Shown: positions 44,763 through 54,247, counted from the stretch's first letter. The stretch is 64,000 nucleotides of DNA from Blastococcus haudaquaticus (GCF_900230285.1 NZ_OCNK01000004.1:299898-363897), one strand, 5' to 3'. The notes: generated by a model not told the origin, from the letters alone. Numbers and translations: made by a program.

Positions 44763-44853
44763 GGGCGACAGCCTGCCAGACGTTCCCCGGTCCAGCGCGC
44801 CCGGCGACGGTGCAGCCCCTCGCGGGGGCGACTCCCTAGACTCTCGGGACCGA

Positions 44854-44934
44854 GCGGGAGTGGTGTAACGGCAGCCACGCCAGACTTAGGATCTGGTGCC
44901 TTCGGGCGTGCGGGTTCGAATCCCGCCTCCCGCA
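44854..44934 (+). tRNA. tRNA-Leu (anticodon TAG)
   Basis: A class II tRNA. The acceptor arms are GCGGGAG and CTCCCGC. The anticodon stem CCAGA/TCTGG has the loop CTTAGGA, so the anticodon is TAG. A long variable arm contains GCCTTCGGGC. The discriminator A is at 44934, and CCA is not encoded. Confidence 0.96.
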
Positions 44935-44969
44935 CGCGGGCAGCGGCGAGCCCTAGTCTCGACGCTCCG

Positions 44970-45473
44970 ATGATCACCGACTTCCTGCTGGAGCACTCGG
45001 CGCTCGTGCCGGGGGCGCTGGCCGGCATCGCGCTGATCTGCGTCGGCGTCGGTTCCCTGCTGGTGCGCGACGAGCGCGGGCGCGGCCTCCTGACGGCGCT
45101 CTCGGCGCTGTCAGGCCTGGTGGCACTGGTCCTCACGCTGGCTCCGTCCGGTAGAGGCGCATCCGACCGGATCGGCTGCACGGTCCAGTTCGCCCTGCCG
45201 TCGATGACGACGGTGGAGCTCCTGGCGAACGTCGCCCTGTTCGTCCCGCCCGTCCTGTTCGCGACGCTGGCGTCGCGGCGACCGCTGACGGTGCTGGCCA
45301 TCGGCTCGGCGGTGTCCGCCGGGATCGAGGTGCTCCAGGCGCTGCTCCCCGTCGTCGGACGTGCCTGCGACACCAACGACTGGTTCATGAACAGCATCGG
45401 CGTGGTGGGGGGCGTCGTCCTCGCCGTCGGCATGCTCGCCGTCGTCGACCGCACGACTGCCCGCCGCACCTGA
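44970..45473 (+). CDS. VanZ-like membrane protein
   Basis: A 167-aa protein with about five membrane segments. The family pattern is visible in TTVELLANVALFVPPVLFAT, SAGIEVLQALLPVVGRACDT and NDWFMNSIGVVGGVVLAV, with the conserved Glu, Gln, Arg, Asp and Asn. VanZ-like proteins are tied to teicoplanin resistance and cell-envelope functions in Firmicutes; the actinobacterial role is unclear. The ATG lies 36 bases after tRNA-Leu. Confidence 0.88.
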   Translation: MITDFLLEHSALVPGALAGIALICVGVGSLLVRDERGRGLLTALSALSGLVALVLTLAPSGRGASDRIGCTVQFALPSMTTVELLANVALFVPPVLFATLASRRPLTVLAIGSAVSAGIEVLQALLPVVGRACDTNDWFMNSIGVVGGVVLAVGMLAVVDRTTARRT

Positions 45474-45489
45474 GGCGCCCGTTCCTCGG

Positions 45490-45948
45490 TCAGGACGTCG
45501 GGCGCCGGTCCGCTGCGCCGAGGGCGCTGAGGAGCCGCCGCACGACCGCGCGGGCCGCGTCGAGTTCCGCCGCCGATACTCCCGCTCGCCCGAGCAGGGC
45601 GGAACGGTCGGCGTCCGACCGGCGCACCAGCTCCGCGAGGACCGCTGCGCCGGACGGGCTGATGGCAACGAGCGGCGCCCGGGCGTGGTCCGGGTTCGCG
45701 CGCAGCTCGAGATCGCCGTCGGCGACCAGCCCGTCGACGACGCGCTGCACGCTCTGCCGGGCCAGCCCCAGCCGCCGGGCCGCGCTCGAGACGGTCCTGG
45801 GACCGTCGGACACGACGCTGAGCACGTGCCACCGGGCCGTGGTCTGCCCGGCCGTGCGCGCCAGCGCCTCGCTGGTCCGCCGGGAGAGCCCGGCCAGCTC
45901 GTACACGTCGGCGATCAGCAGGCGGTAGCTCTCCGGGGTCTCGGACAT
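45490..45948 (-). CDS. MarR-family transcriptional regulator
   Basis: A 152-aa regulator. The winged helix spans about residues 35-105 (LSVVSDGPRTVSSAARRLGL, recognition region ARQSVQRVVDGLVADGDLEL). It is divergent from a small monooxygenase-like gene. The spacer contains a perfect 6-bp-arm inverted repeat, so it probably represses itself and that neighbour in response to a small molecule. Confidence 0.9.
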   Translation of the reverse strand: MSETPESYRLLIADVYELAGLSRRTSEALARTAGQTTARWHVLSVVSDGPRTVSSAARRLGLARQSVQRVVDGLVADGDLELRANPDHARAPLVAISPSGAAVLAELVRRSDADRSALLGRAGVSAAELDAARAVVRRLLSALGAADRRPTS

Positions 45949-45950
45949 GT

Positions 45951-45966
45951 TGACAGCCTACTGTCA
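45951..45966. promoter_or_regulatory. TGACAG inverted repeat (MarR operator)
   Basis: TGACAG-CCTA-CTGTCA lies in the 63-base spacer between the MarR gene and the divergent monooxygenase-like gene, two bases upstream of the MarR start codon. A further GACAG half-site follows at 45971-45975. Position and symmetry fit a MarR operator. Confidence 0.6.
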
Positions 45967-46011
45967 TTCCGACAGGCTGCTGCCAGCACACCCTCGGACA
46001 GAGGAAAACCG

Positions 46012-46344
46012 ATGATCCTGCGACTGTGGCGCGGCTGGACGGCGCCCGAGCGGTCGGCTGCCTACGAGCAGCTGCTGACCGGCACCATCGCCCCGGCCAT
46101 CCTCGACCGGGGCGTGCCCGGCCTGCTCGACCTGAGCGTGCTCCGCCGGCACCCGATGGAGCTCGACCCGGCCGAGGGCGGCGAGATCCTGACGGCGATG
46201 ACGTTCGACGACCTGGACGCGGTGGCCGCCTTCACGGGTGACGACCCGCGGACGTCCGTCGTCCCGCCGGAGGCTCGTGCCCTGCTCTCGCGGTTCGACG
46301 AGCACTCGGCGCACTACACGTCGGTGGCCCGCTTCACGCGCTGA
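46012..46344 (+). CDS. Antibiotic-biosynthesis-monooxygenase-like small protein
   Basis: A 110-aa protein resembling the dimeric alpha/beta ABM fold. It begins MILRLWRGWTAPERSAAYEQ and has LTAMTFDDLDAVAAFTGDDP. No cofactor residue is diagnostic in this family. It is divergent from the MarR gene and probably its target, so a role in handling the signal molecule is plausible. Its last 31 bases overlap the convergent 328-aa gene. Confidence 0.78.
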   Translation: MILRLWRGWTAPERSAAYEQLLTGTIAPAILDRGVPGLLDLSVLRRHPMELDPAEGGEILTAMTFDDLDAVAAFTGDDPRTSVVPPEARALLSRFDEHSAHYTSVARFTR

Positions 46345-47300
46345 CGGCCGGCCGTGAGATCGACGCGGAGCCCGAGGACGGTCGAGGGGACGTCCGGGTC
46401 GTCGTCGTCCACCACCGCCAGCAGATGCGCCTCCCCGTCCGCGAACCGGCGCAGCGCCAGTCCCTCGACCTTGTGGACGTGACCGTCGACCTCCGGCAGC
46501 GCGACCAGGTCGACCACCCTGTCGCCGTCCACGAGGGCCAGCGCGGTGGCCACCACGGGGCCGTCGTCGACGGCGTTGGGGCTGTCCTCCGCCGCGGCAC
46601 TCAGCAGCACCCGGCCGTCGGGCAGGGCGATCGCGTCGGTGACGGCCAGCCCGACGCCCTCCACCTCGCCGAGCTCGTAGGCCAGCGACCGCCCGACGGG
46701 CACGGAGGCCGCATCGCCGCCCAGCACGGCGTCCACCAGCGCCTCCAGCGGCACGTCCACGCTGGCGGAGACGACGCCGGCGCTCAGATTGCCGCGGTTG
46801 AACCAGCGCACCGTGTCGCCGTGGCGGCTCGCGCCCTCGAGGTTGAGGTGCTCCGCGGGGAGGTCCAGCCGCGCGGCCACGGCCGCGTAGAGCGGGCCGA
46901 GCTCGGCCGCGGCCACCTGCGGCCGGCCGTTCGTCAGGCGGACCAGGACACCGCGCATGCGCTGTGGGGTGGAGCCCGAGCCGAGGAGCAGGACGGCCGG
47001 CTCGCCGTCCACCTCGGCCGGGCAGGCCACCTCCAGGTCCGGCTTCAGGCGCTTGGTCCCGGCCGCCTCGCTGAACAGGTCGAGACCGTCCACCGGCGGG
47101 AGTACCCGGACCGCCCGGACGGCGCCGTCGCGCAGCCACGCGGCATGCGTGCTGTCGTCCTGCGCCAGCAGCCAGCCGTCGCCCAGGGGGGCGATGCCCG
47201 ACGCCGCCGTGACCGGCGCCCCGTCGTCGAACCGCAGCGTCCTGACCTCGTCCACGTAGACCCGCACCCCGGGCCTGTGCCCCTCGGACGTCCCGTCCAC
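46314..47300 (-). CDS. Hypothetical beta-rich protein (328 aa)
   Basis: I do not recognise this family with confidence. The protein is a regular series of beta-strand-like units (for example DGWLLAQDDSTHAAWLRDG, AVTDAIALPDGRVLLSAAAE and HVHKVEGLALRRFADGEAHL), which suggests a beta-propeller. A conserved-looking motif is HLNLEGASRHGDTVRWFNRG. There is no signal peptide. Proteins like this are often lactonase- or esterase-related or purely binding, but I see no catalytic set. It converges on the monooxygenase-like gene with a short overlap. Confidence 0.8.
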   Translation of the reverse strand: MDGTSEGHRPGVRVYVDEVRTLRFDDGAPVTAASGIAPLGDGWLLAQDDSTHAAWLRDGAVRAVRVLPPVDGLDLFSEAAGTKRLKPDLEVACPAEVDGEPAVLLLGSGSTPQRMRGVLVRLTNGRPQVAAAELGPLYAAVAARLDLPAEHLNLEGASRHGDTVRWFNRGNLSAGVVSASVDVPLEALVDAVLGGDAASVPVGRSLAYELGEVEGVGLAVTDAIALPDGRVLLSAAAEDSPNAVDDGPVVATALALVDGDRVVDLVALPEVDGHVHKVEGLALRRFADGEAHLLAVVDDDDPDVPSTVLGLRVDLTAGRQRVKRATDV

Positions 47301-47383
47301 GCCCGCCCCCGGGACTCACCCGTCCGGGTGGACCGGCGCCGCGAGCGCTGAGGCCGGAGCACCGGCCGGCCGACGTGCTGGGT

Positions 47384-47647
47384 ATGAACAGTTCAGCTTC
47401 CTCCGCCGCATGGCTGCCGGCCGCGATCGCGCGTGCCGCCGTCGTGACCGGTCCGCCCGCGCAGCACGTCCCCGGCCGCCGTCGGCACGCCGCCCCCGAG
47501 GTGCCGGGCGAGCTGCGGATCGCCACCCCGGAGGACCTCCTCCGGACCGGCCGGCACGCCGAGGCGGCGTGGACCCGCGACCTGCCGGTCTACGACGCGC
47601 TCCGCGACGAGCTCGCCGCCGTGGACTGGTCCAGCCTCCGCGCCTGA
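47384..47647 (+). CDS. Small hypothetical protein (87 aa)
   Basis: An unrecognised small protein starting MNSSASSAAWLPAAIARAAV. An Ala-rich N-terminal stretch is followed by RIATPEDLLRTGRHAEAAW and a Trp/Leu-rich end (VYDALRDELAAVDWSSLRA). It fills the gap between the divergent 328-aa gene and the convergent rdgB, one base before the rdgB stop. It may be real, but codon bias alone cannot settle it. Its role is unknown. Confidence 0.5.
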   Translation: MNSSASSAAWLPAAIARAAVVTGPPAQHVPGRRRHAAPEVPGELRIATPEDLLRTGRHAEAAWTRDLPVYDALRDELAAVDWSSLRA

Positions 47648-47648
47648 C

Positions 47649-48263
47649 CTACGGGCGGGTGCCGAGCACCTCGGCAAGCACAGGCACCAGCGCCGCGAAC
47701 GCCTGACCACGGTGGCTGCGTGCGTCCTTCTCGGCCGGGCTGAGCTCGGCCGAGGTGACATCCAGCCCCTCGGGGACGAAGACCGGGTCGTAGCCGAAGC
47801 CGTTGCTGCCGCGCTTCTCCCGGACCAGCCGGCCGCGCCACTGCCGCTCGATCACGCGCTCGGTGCCGTCCGGCGTGACCAGCGCGGCCGCGCAGACGAA
47901 CGCGGCGCCCCGGCGTTCGTCCGGCACGTCGCCCACCTGGCCCAGCAGCAGCGCGGTGTTGGCGTCGTCGTCCCCGTGCCGCCCGGACCACCGGGCCGAG
48001 AGCACGCCGGGCATGCCGTTGAGCGCGTCGACGGCGAGACCGGAGTCGTCGGCCACGGCCGGCAGCCCGGTGTAGCGGACCGCCTCGCGCGCCTTGAGGA
48101 GTGCGTTCTCCTCGAACGTCGCCCCGGTCTCCGGGGCCTCCGGGTACTCGGGCACGTCGCGCAGGCCGATCACCTCGACGCCGGTGAGGGCGTCCTCGAG
48201 CAGCCGCTGCAGCTCGGCGAGCTTGCCGGCGTTGCGCGTGGCGAGGAGCAGGCGGGTGGTCAT
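47649..48263 (-). CDS. rdgB: RdgB/HAM1 non-canonical purine NTP pyrophosphatase
   Basis: A 204-aa house-cleaning enzyme that hydrolyses ITP, dITP and XTP. The N-terminal [39 protein letters not shown] and the C-terminal [13 protein letters not shown] and [10 protein letters not shown] segments are the family core. The ATG overlaps the rph stop by four bases. The rph-rdgB order is conserved in actinobacteria. Confidence 0.96.
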   Translation of the reverse strand: MTTRLLLATRNAGKLAELQRLLEDALTGVEVIGLRDVPEYPEAPETGATFEENALLKAREAVRYTGLPAVADDSGLAVDALNGMPGVLSARWSGRHGDDDANTALLLGQVGDVPDERRGAAFVCAAALVTPDGTERVIERQWRGRLVREKRGSNGFGYDPVFVPEGLDVTSAELSPAEKDARSHRGQAFAALVPVLAEVLGTRP

Positions 48264-48997
48264 CGATGCGCGGCGGGTGAGGACAGGGCGTCGGCCTGGA
48301 TGCGGGTCAGCTCCGCGCAGCCCTTCACCGCGAGGTCGAGCAGGGCATCGAGCGTCGGGCGGTCGAACACCGCGCCCTCCGCCGTGCCCTGCACCTCGAC
48401 GAAGTCGCCGTCCCCGGTGCAGACGACGTTCATGTCGGTGCCCGCCTTCACGTCCTCCTCGTAGGGCAGGTCCAGGCGCGGCTCGCCGTCGATGACGCCG
48501 ACGCTCACGGCCGCCACCGACTGCACGATCGCCTTCGGGCGGGCCAGCTTCTTGCGCTCTCCCAGCCACGACACCGCGTCGGCGAGGGCCACGTAGGCGC
48601 CGGTGATCGCCGCGGTGCGGGTGCCGCCGTCCGCTTGGAGCACGTCGCAGTCGATCGCGATGCTGTTCTCCCCCAGCGCCGCCAGGTCGATCGACGCGCG
48701 CAGCGACCGGCCGATGAGCCGGCTGATCTCGTGCGTCCGCCCGCCGATGCGTCCCTTGACCGACTCGCGGTCGCTGCGGGTGTGGGTGGCCCGCGGCAGC
48801 ATCGAGTACTCGGCGGTCACCCAGCCCAGGCCGGAGCCCTTGCGCCAGCGGGGCACCCCCTCGGTGACACTGGCGGCGCACAGCACGCGGGTGCGCCCGA
48901 ACTCGACGAGCACCGAACCCTCGGCGTGGTCGAGCCAGTTGCGGGTGATGGTCACCGGACGGAGCTGGTCGGCCGCACGGCCGTCGGGGCGGGTCAC
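48260..48997 (-). CDS. rph: Ribonuclease PH
   Basis: A 245-aa phosphorolytic exoribonuclease that trims tRNA 3' ends. It shows [40 protein letters not shown], the RNA-binding [20 protein letters not shown] and the phosphate site [22 protein letters not shown] start was chosen because the family begins at RPDGR. Translationally coupled with rdgB. Confidence 0.96.
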   Translation of the reverse strand: MTRPDGRAADQLRPVTITRNWLDHAEGSVLVEFGRTRVLCAASVTEGVPRWRKGSGLGWVTAEYSMLPRATHTRSDRESVKGRIGGRTHEISRLIGRSLRASIDLAALGENSIAIDCDVLQADGGTRTAAITGAYVALADAVSWLGERKKLARPKAIVQSVAAVSVGVIDGEPRLDLPYEEDVKAGTDMNVVCTGDGDFVEVQGTAEGAVFDRPTLDALLDLAVKGCAELTRIQADALSSPAAHR

Positions 48998-49074
48998 GGG
49001 AACCCAGGGTAGTGGGGACGTCCGGACCGACCCGCCGCCGTGCATCCGTGATCGCGCAGCGCCAGGATCGGCCC

Positions 49075-49479
49075 ATGCGATCGGAACTGCGAGCGGTCCG
49101 GACCGGTGGCGTCCCCGTGGTGGTGGACCTGACCGACGAGTGCGCCGAGTTCGTGAAGCAGGAGACCGACGGGCTGCTGCAGGTGTTCGTGCCGCATGCG
49201 ACCGCCGGCATCGCGATCCTGGAGACCGGATCCGGCAGTGACGACGACCTGCTCGCCCAGCTCGACGAGCTGCTCCCCCGCGACGACCGATGGCGTCACC
49301 GGCACGGGAGCGCGGGACACGGCCGCGACCACGTCCTCCCCGCGTTCGTGCCACCGCACGCGACCGTGCCGGTGCTCGAGGGCCTGATGCAGCTGGGCAC
49401 CTGGCAGCGGATCTGCCTGGTCGACACCAACGTGGACAACCACACCCGCCATGTCCGGTTCTCCTTCCTCGCCGGCTGA
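49075..49479 (+). CDS. YjbQ/UPF0047 family protein
   Basis: A 134-aa protein of the YjbQ family, some members of which show thiamine-phosphate synthase activity. Conserved parts are [35 protein letters not shown] and [16 protein letters not shown], with the likely metal-binding His residues in [12 protein letters not shown]. It starts 77 bases from the divergent rph. The function in actinobacteria is not settled. Confidence 0.9.
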   Translation: MRSELRAVRTGGVPVVVDLTDECAEFVKQETDGLLQVFVPHATAGIAILETGSGSDDDLLAQLDELLPRDDRWRHRHGSAGHGRDHVLPAFVPPHATVPVLEGLMQLGTWQRICLVDTNVDNHTRHVRFSFLAG

Positions 49480-49539
49480 GCCGGGCTCCTCGTCTGCCCC
49501 GGTGCCACCCCCGCGGGCCGACACGGCAGGATCACGTCC

Positions 49540-50028
49540 ATGAGCGAGACCGATGTCGCACCCGCCCGCCTCTCCCCCGGCGACCCGGCGCCGGCATTCA
49601 CGCTCCCGGACGCGAACGGCGATCCGGTCTCGCTGGCCGACCACCTCGGCCGGCGGGTGATCGTGTACTGCTACCCGGCGGCGATGACCCCGGGTTGCAC
49701 CACGCAGGCCGTCGACTTCACCGCGAACGCCGGCCACCTGGCCGAGGCCGGGCTCGACATCATCGGCATCTCCCCCGACGAGCCGGACAAGCTGCTGCGC
49801 TTCAAGGAGAAGGAGGAGCTCGGCATCACCCTGGTGTCCGACCCCGAGAAGACGGTGCTCCGCGCGTACGGCGCGTACGGCCCGAAGAAGCTCTACGGCA
49901 AGGAGGTCGTCGGCGTGATCCGCTCGACCTTCGTCGTGGGTGCCGACGGCCGCATCGAGCAGGCGTCCTACAACGTCAAGGCCACCGGACACGTCGCCAA
50001 GCTGATGCGCGACCTCGGCATCGATTAG
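49540..50028 (+). CDS. bcp: Bcp-type peroxiredoxin
   Basis: A 162-aa thiol peroxidase. The peroxidatic Cys53 lies in MTPGCTTQAVDF. The position five residues later, where many Bcp proteins have the resolving Cys, is Val58, so this one probably works as a 1-Cys enzyme or uses another thiol. An extra Cys44 (VIVYCYP) sits near the active site. It follows YjbQ on the same strand by 60 bases and converges on the DUF4262 gene, with the stop codons 3 bases apart. Confidence 0.93.
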   Translation: MSETDVAPARLSPGDPAPAFTLPDANGDPVSLADHLGRRVIVYCYPAAMTPGCTTQAVDFTANAGHLAEAGLDIIGISPDEPDKLLRFKEKEELGITLVSDPEKTVLRAYGAYGPKKLYGKEVVGVIRSTFVVGADGRIEQASYNVKATGHVAKLMRDLGID

Positions 50029-50031
50029 CGG

Positions 50032-50517
50032 TCACGCCCGCCAGGTGCCGGGGCGCGGCTGGCAGTCTGGGCCGCAGGGGTACCCGTCGTCCCACGGGAA
50101 CGTGCCGTCGCTGTGGTCCCAGGTGAGCTGGTAGGCGGGCACCGAGTACTCGACCGGGCGCTCGTAGAAGCGGTTCGCGGCCAGCACCACCTCGCCCGGG
50201 TTGGGCAGGGCCTCCACGACGATCCGCCCGGCCCGGTCCGCCCAGGTCAGCAGCTCGCCTCCGAGGAGATCCCGGCCGTCGGCGACCATCCCGGCCACCC
50301 GGCCGAGGATGCCGTGCGCGTTGTCGTGGCCCAGCCCGACGATGACGAGCTCCGGGTGCCCGAGCCCGAAGAGACCGATCGTGTAGCCGAAGGCCGGTTC
50401 CCCGGGCTCCTCCCCTGAGCCGACGTACTGCACCGCCCAGCGGTGGGCCCGGATGGTCTGCGCGAGGTGGGCGTCCTCCTGGTCGAGCCAGGCGATGGTC
50501 TGCGGGTCGTGCGTCAT
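50032..50517 (-). CDS. DUF4262 family protein
   Basis: A 161-aa protein of the DUF4262 family. Family features include [20 protein letters not shown], then [15 protein letters not shown] and the C-terminal [20 protein letters not shown]. It is a soluble protein of unknown function with clustered acidic residues and two late Cys (CGPDC). It lies downstream of the solute-binding-protein gene on the same strand with a gap of about 110 bases. Confidence 0.88.
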   Translation of the reverse strand: MTHDPQTIAWLDQEDAHLAQTIRAHRWAVQYVGSGEEPGEPAFGYTIGLFGLGHPELVIVGLGHDNAHGILGRVAGMVADGRDLLGGELLTWADRAGRIVVEALPNPGEVVLAANRFYERPVEYSVPAYQLTWDHSDGTFPWDDGYPCGPDCQPRPGTWRA

Positions 50518-50626
50518 GTGCCACAGCGTCCGCCGGAGGACCGACAGAACGTCCAGGTCGCGGAGGACCTGTGGACCCAGCGCCCGGCTGGGGACAGCGC
50601 GCGGCAGCGCCGTGCCTCGTGCCTGA

Positions 50627-51601
50627 TCAGGGCGAGAGGACGTCCCCGACGTCGAACTCCTCGTCGAGGATGCCGTACTCGAGCATCAGATCCGCCATCT
50701 TCTGCAGCTGCTCCTCGTCCGCCTCGGCCTCCCACCGCGGCAGGGCGACCTGCTCCACGACCTCGGCCGGCACCTGGCTGTACGTCGGCACGAGCTCGAC
50801 GAGCCGCTCCCGATTGTCCTGCAACTCGTCCATGGACGACGAGATGGCCGCCCGGAACGCCTCGATCACGTCGGGGTTCTCCTGGGCGTACTGAGTGGTG
50901 GTCAACCATCCTGCGACCGGCATGTCCTCCACCGGTCCGCTGAACAGCGGGAAGAGGACCCGGTGCCCAGCGCCCAGCGCAGCGGCCTGGAAGGGCTCGA
51001 CCTGCCAGATCGCGTCGACGTCGCCGCTGCTCAGGGCCGGTGCCATGTCCGGGAGGGGCAGCTCGACGAACTGGATCGTGGAGATGTCGACCCCCTCGTC
51101 CTCCAGCACGGCATTGACGGCGACAGTGCCGATGTTCTGCAGGTTGTTGACGGCGATGCGGGCGCCCTCGAGGTCGGCCGGCGCCTGGTAGGCGGAGTCG
51201 GCGGCGACCATGATCGCGTGGTCGTCGGCGCCCACGTCGTTGCCGGCGATGATCTGGATCGGCAGTCCCTGCTGCGCGGCGAGGACCGCGGACGTGTAGT
51301 TGCCGTAGGTGATGTCGTACTCGCCGGCGATCAACGAGGGGATTGCCTGCGCCCCACCTGACGTCTGCTCCAGACTCACCTCCAACCCCTCGTCCTCGAA
51401 GTGGCCGGCCTCCTGCGCCTGCACAGCGGACGCGGTGTGCACCAGCGGGAAGTAGCCGACGGTCACTGCGGTCGCGCCGCCACCCTCGCCGCCGCCGTCA
51501 CCCTCCTCCTCGGAGGAGCCGCAGGCAGCCAGGACCAGGGCAGTCGCGCAGACGAGTGCGACGGTGCCGTACCGGCGGCCGCGGTGCTCAGGAACGTGCA
51601 T
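50627..51601 (-). CDS. ABC transporter solute-binding lipoprotein (SsuA/TauA type)
   Basis: A 324-aa exported lipoprotein. The signal peptide ends in the lipobox LVLAAC, followed by a Gly/Glu linker. The body has the NMT1/SsuA fold pattern ([58 protein letters not shown]), typical of binding proteins for sulfonates, nitrate, riboflavin or pyrimidine precursors. No ATPase or permease gene is nearby, so it must share a transporter elsewhere or be a remnant. It is last in the IclR-TPP enzyme-SBP cluster. Confidence 0.9.
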   Translation of the reverse strand: MHVPEHRGRRYGTVALVCATALVLAACGSSEEEGDGGGEGGGATAVTVGYFPLVHTASAVQAQEAGHFEDEGLEVSLEQTSGGAQAIPSLIAGEYDITYGNYTSAVLAAQQGLPIQIIAGNDVGADDHAIMVAADSAYQAPADLEGARIAVNNLQNIGTVAVNAVLEDEGVDISTIQFVELPLPDMAPALSSGDVDAIWQVEPFQAAALGAGHRVLFPLFSGPVEDMPVAGWLTTTQYAQENPDVIEAFRAAISSSMDELQDNRERLVELVPTYSQVPAEVVEQVALPRWEAEADEEQLQKMADLMLEYGILDEEFDVGDVLSP

Positions 51602-51634
51602 GGATGACGTGTCCTCTCTGAGATCTCACAGGTC

Positions 51635-53305
51635 TCACCCGCCTGTGAAAGCGTGGGCCAGCACCCAGGACGGGAAGCTGGTGATCTTGGCGTCGACGAC
51701 CAGCGGCGCCCGGCGCGGACCGTCGACCCACGTCCGCACCTTCTCGAGGTCCTCCAGGGTGCGGACCGTGACGGCGTCACACCCGAAACCGCGCGCGATG
51801 GCGGCCAGGTCCGTGTCCGGGAAGACGACGGTGTCCAGCACCGCGCCTTCGGGAGCGAAGTGGTGGACCTCCGCGCCGTAGGCGGCGTCGTCGTAGACCA
51901 GCACGACCAGGGGCAGGGCCAGGCGTACCGCGGTGTCCAGCTCGGCGAGGCTCATCATGAAACCGCCGTCGCCGATCCCGGCGACCACAGTCCTGTCGGG
52001 AGTGGCGACCGCGCACCCGATCGCCGCCGCCAGCGCCATCCCGATGGACTGGAAGGCGAGCGGCAGGCAGTAGCCGCGGGCGTCCGGCACGTCGAGGAAC
52101 ATCGCCGGGTAGCCGTTGAAGTTGCCGCCGTCCGGAACGACCACCCGTTCCCGGGGCAGCAGCCGATCCAGGGCGATCGTCAGCGCGCGAGGGTCGATCC
52201 GCTGCCCGTCGGACGTGTCGTCGAACGGCTCGTCCTGCCAGCGGCGGCCGCCGTCGATCCGCTCGTGGACCTCGGCCGTGCGGTACCCCGCGCCCGGGTG
52301 GCCGCGGCGCCTCAGCTCGGCGTCGACAGCGGCGGCGGTGAGCGCGCTGTCGCCGACGACCCCGACGTCGGCCGGACAGTGCCGACCGATGGCCTCCAGC
52401 TCGAGGTCCACCTGGACGACGGTCTTCCCGCGGACCAGTGCGCCGTCCCGGGTCGTCCAGCGGTTGAGGCTCGCGCCGAATGCGACGACGACGTCCGCGT
52501 CGGAGATCAGCTGACCCGCCACCGGGGTCGCGAAACCGCCCATCACGTCCAGGTACCAGGGGTTCCCGGCGAACAGCCCGCGGCCGACCGCCGACGTGGT
52601 GAGCAGCGCCCCGCAGTCCTCCGCCAGCTGCTCGATCTCCCGGCGGGCGGCCAGAGCCCCGCGTCCGCCGACCAGGACCGGGCGCTCGGCACTCGCGAGG
52701 AGGTCGGCGAGACGTCCCACGCTCTCGGGCGACGCGGCAGGGCGAATCCGCTGGGGCACGGTGGGCACCGCACCGCCGTCCCCCTCGACGTCCTCCTGCT
52801 GCACGTCCAGGGGCAGGTTGAGGACGACGGTGCGCCTCTCCAGGAGGGCCCGCGAGTAGGCCCGGGCCGTGTCGGCCACCGCGGTACCGGCCCCGTGCAC
52901 TCGCTCTGACGTCGCACCGAGCGCGGTGACCGCGGCGGCCTGCTCGATCCAGAAGTTCGAGGTCGTCTGCGTGGGAGGCGTGTCCCCGGTGACCACGAGG
53001 ACGGGTGTGCGGCTCTTGGCCGCCTCGACGAGACCGGTCATCGCGTTGGTGAGACCGCACCCCTGATGCAGGCTGACGACGCAGACCTCACCGGTCGCAC
53101 GAGCGAAAGCGTCGGCCATGACCGTCGCCCCGTGCTCGTGCCGAGCGGCCACGAAGCCCGCACCCCCGGCGATGAGGGCGTTCGTGACGTGGAAGTTCCC
53201 GCTTCCGACGACGCCGAACACCTGCCGGACGCCGAGCGCCGCGAGCGTGCGCCCGACGACGTCCGCGACCTTCACGAGCGCCGACCACGTGCGGCGGTCG
53301 CGCAT
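51635..53305 (-). CDS. Thiamine-diphosphate-dependent enzyme
   Basis: A 556-aa member of the acetolactate-synthase/benzoylformate-decarboxylase superfamily. The catalytic Glu57 (AARHEHGATV) activates the cofactor. The central domain follows, and then the C-terminal diphosphate-binding motif GDGGFMMSLAELDTAVR. Where most members have Asn-Asn at the end of this motif, the sequence reads YDDAAYGAE, an unusual Asp-Asp that could affect magnesium binding. The exact reaction (decarboxylase or carboligase) is unclear. It lies 33 bases upstream of the solute-binding-protein gene, so a ligand of that transporter may be its substrate. Confidence 0.85.
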   Translation of the reverse strand: MRDRRTWSALVKVADVVGRTLAALGVRQVFGVVGSGNFHVTNALIAGGAGFVAARHEHGATVMADAFARATGEVCVVSLHQGCGLTNAMTGLVEAAKSRTPVLVVTGDTPPTQTTSNFWIEQAAAVTALGATSERVHGAGTAVADTARAYSRALLERRTVVLNLPLDVQQEDVEGDGGAVPTVPQRIRPAASPESVGRLADLLASAERPVLVGGRGALAARREIEQLAEDCGALLTTSAVGRGLFAGNPWYLDVMGGFATPVAGQLISDADVVVAFGASLNRWTTRDGALVRGKTVVQVDLELEAIGRHCPADVGVVGDSALTAAAVDAELRRRGHPGAGYRTAEVHERIDGGRRWQDEPFDDTSDGQRIDPRALTIALDRLLPRERVVVPDGGNFNGYPAMFLDVPDARGYCLPLAFQSIGMALAAAIGCAVATPDRTVVAGIGDGGFMMSLAELDTAVRLALPLVVLVYDDAAYGAEVHHFAPEGAVLDTVVFPDTDLAAIARGFGCDAVTVRTLEDLEKVRTWVDGPRRAPLVVDAKITSFPSWVLAHAFTGG

Positions 53306-53383
53306 GACCCGGTCGTGCGTCCTGCCTCTGCCCCGCTCACCCTCAGCCCCTTCGCAGATATGAGCGGGAGCATGAGGTGCACG

Positions 53384-54247
53384 TCACACGAGGCGCCAAT
53401 CCCCTCTCATTGACTGAGAGTGGTCCGGGCCGCCGTCGACCAGATGCGGCGCCGAGAGGGCCCGCGTCACCCCGCGCGCGGCGGCCATGAGGAGCGGCGC
53501 GTGTGCCATCAACCGGTCGTCGTTCGGCACCACGACGGAGAGCGCGGCCACGACCTCCTGCAGCCCGTTGCGGACCGGCACCGCGATTCCCGCGGCGTCC
53601 TCGTGCACGTGCCCGGGGCACATCGCGAACCCCTGACTGCGCACCTTCGCGAGCGCACTGCGCAGGTCGTCGGCGCTGGTGATCGTGTGCGCCGTGTACC
53701 CGTCCAACGGCGCTGCGAGCACCCGTTCGAGCCGCTCCCGCGGCCCGTAGGCGAGGAGGACGTGACCCGAGGACGAGATGTGGGCAGGCAACCGGCCGGC
53801 GATGCGCGAGTAGTTCACCACCGCGTCCCGCGCACTGAGCCGCTCGATGAACAGCACCTGGTCGCCGTCCATGACGCCCAGCTGCACGTGATGACCGATG
53901 ACGGCGTGCAGGTCCTCGAGGAACGGCATGGCTGCGTCGCGGAGCGACAGGGTCGGCGACGCTCGGGAGGCCAGCTCCCACATCCGGACGCCGATCCGCA
54001 CCTCCCGGTCCGGCCCGCGCTCGAGGAGTCCGTGCGCGACGAGCTCACCGATCAGCCGGGAGGCGGTGGCGATGTGCAGTCGGGTCCGCCGGGCGATCTC
54101 GGAGACCTGGAGGGCCTGGTCGTCCACGGAGAAGGCGTCGAAGATCCGGACCGCGCGCGAGAGCACGGACTCACCCGTCACCGTCCGGACCACGGCCGGA
54201 GTGTGGCACGCTCGTCGACGGCGATGTGACCGGAATCTCGACGGCAT
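53384..54247 (-). CDS. IclR-family transcriptional regulator
   Basis: A 287-aa regulator. The N-terminal winged helix (LSRAVRIFDAFSVDDQALQV, recognition helix LHIATASRLIGELVAHGLLE) is followed by an IclR effector domain (LRDAAMPFLEDLHAVIGHHV, AGIAVPVRNGLQEVVAALSV). The start may be the ATG at 54247 or the GTG at 54193. It is the first gene in the minus-strand run with the TPP enzyme and solute-binding protein, so it probably controls that cassette in response to a carboxylate-type effector. Confidence 0.88.
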   Translation of the reverse strand: MPSRFRSHRRRRACHTPAVVRTVTGESVLSRAVRIFDAFSVDDQALQVSEIARRTRLHIATASRLIGELVAHGLLERGPDREVRIGVRMWELASRASPTLSLRDAAMPFLEDLHAVIGHHVQLGVMDGDQVLFIERLSARDAVVNYSRIAGRLPAHISSSGHVLLAYGPRERLERVLAAPLDGYTAHTITSADDLRSALAKVRSQGFAMCPGHVHEDAAGIAVPVRNGLQEVVAALSVVVPNDDRLMAHAPLLMAAARGVTRALSAPHLVDGGPDHSQSMRGDWRLV

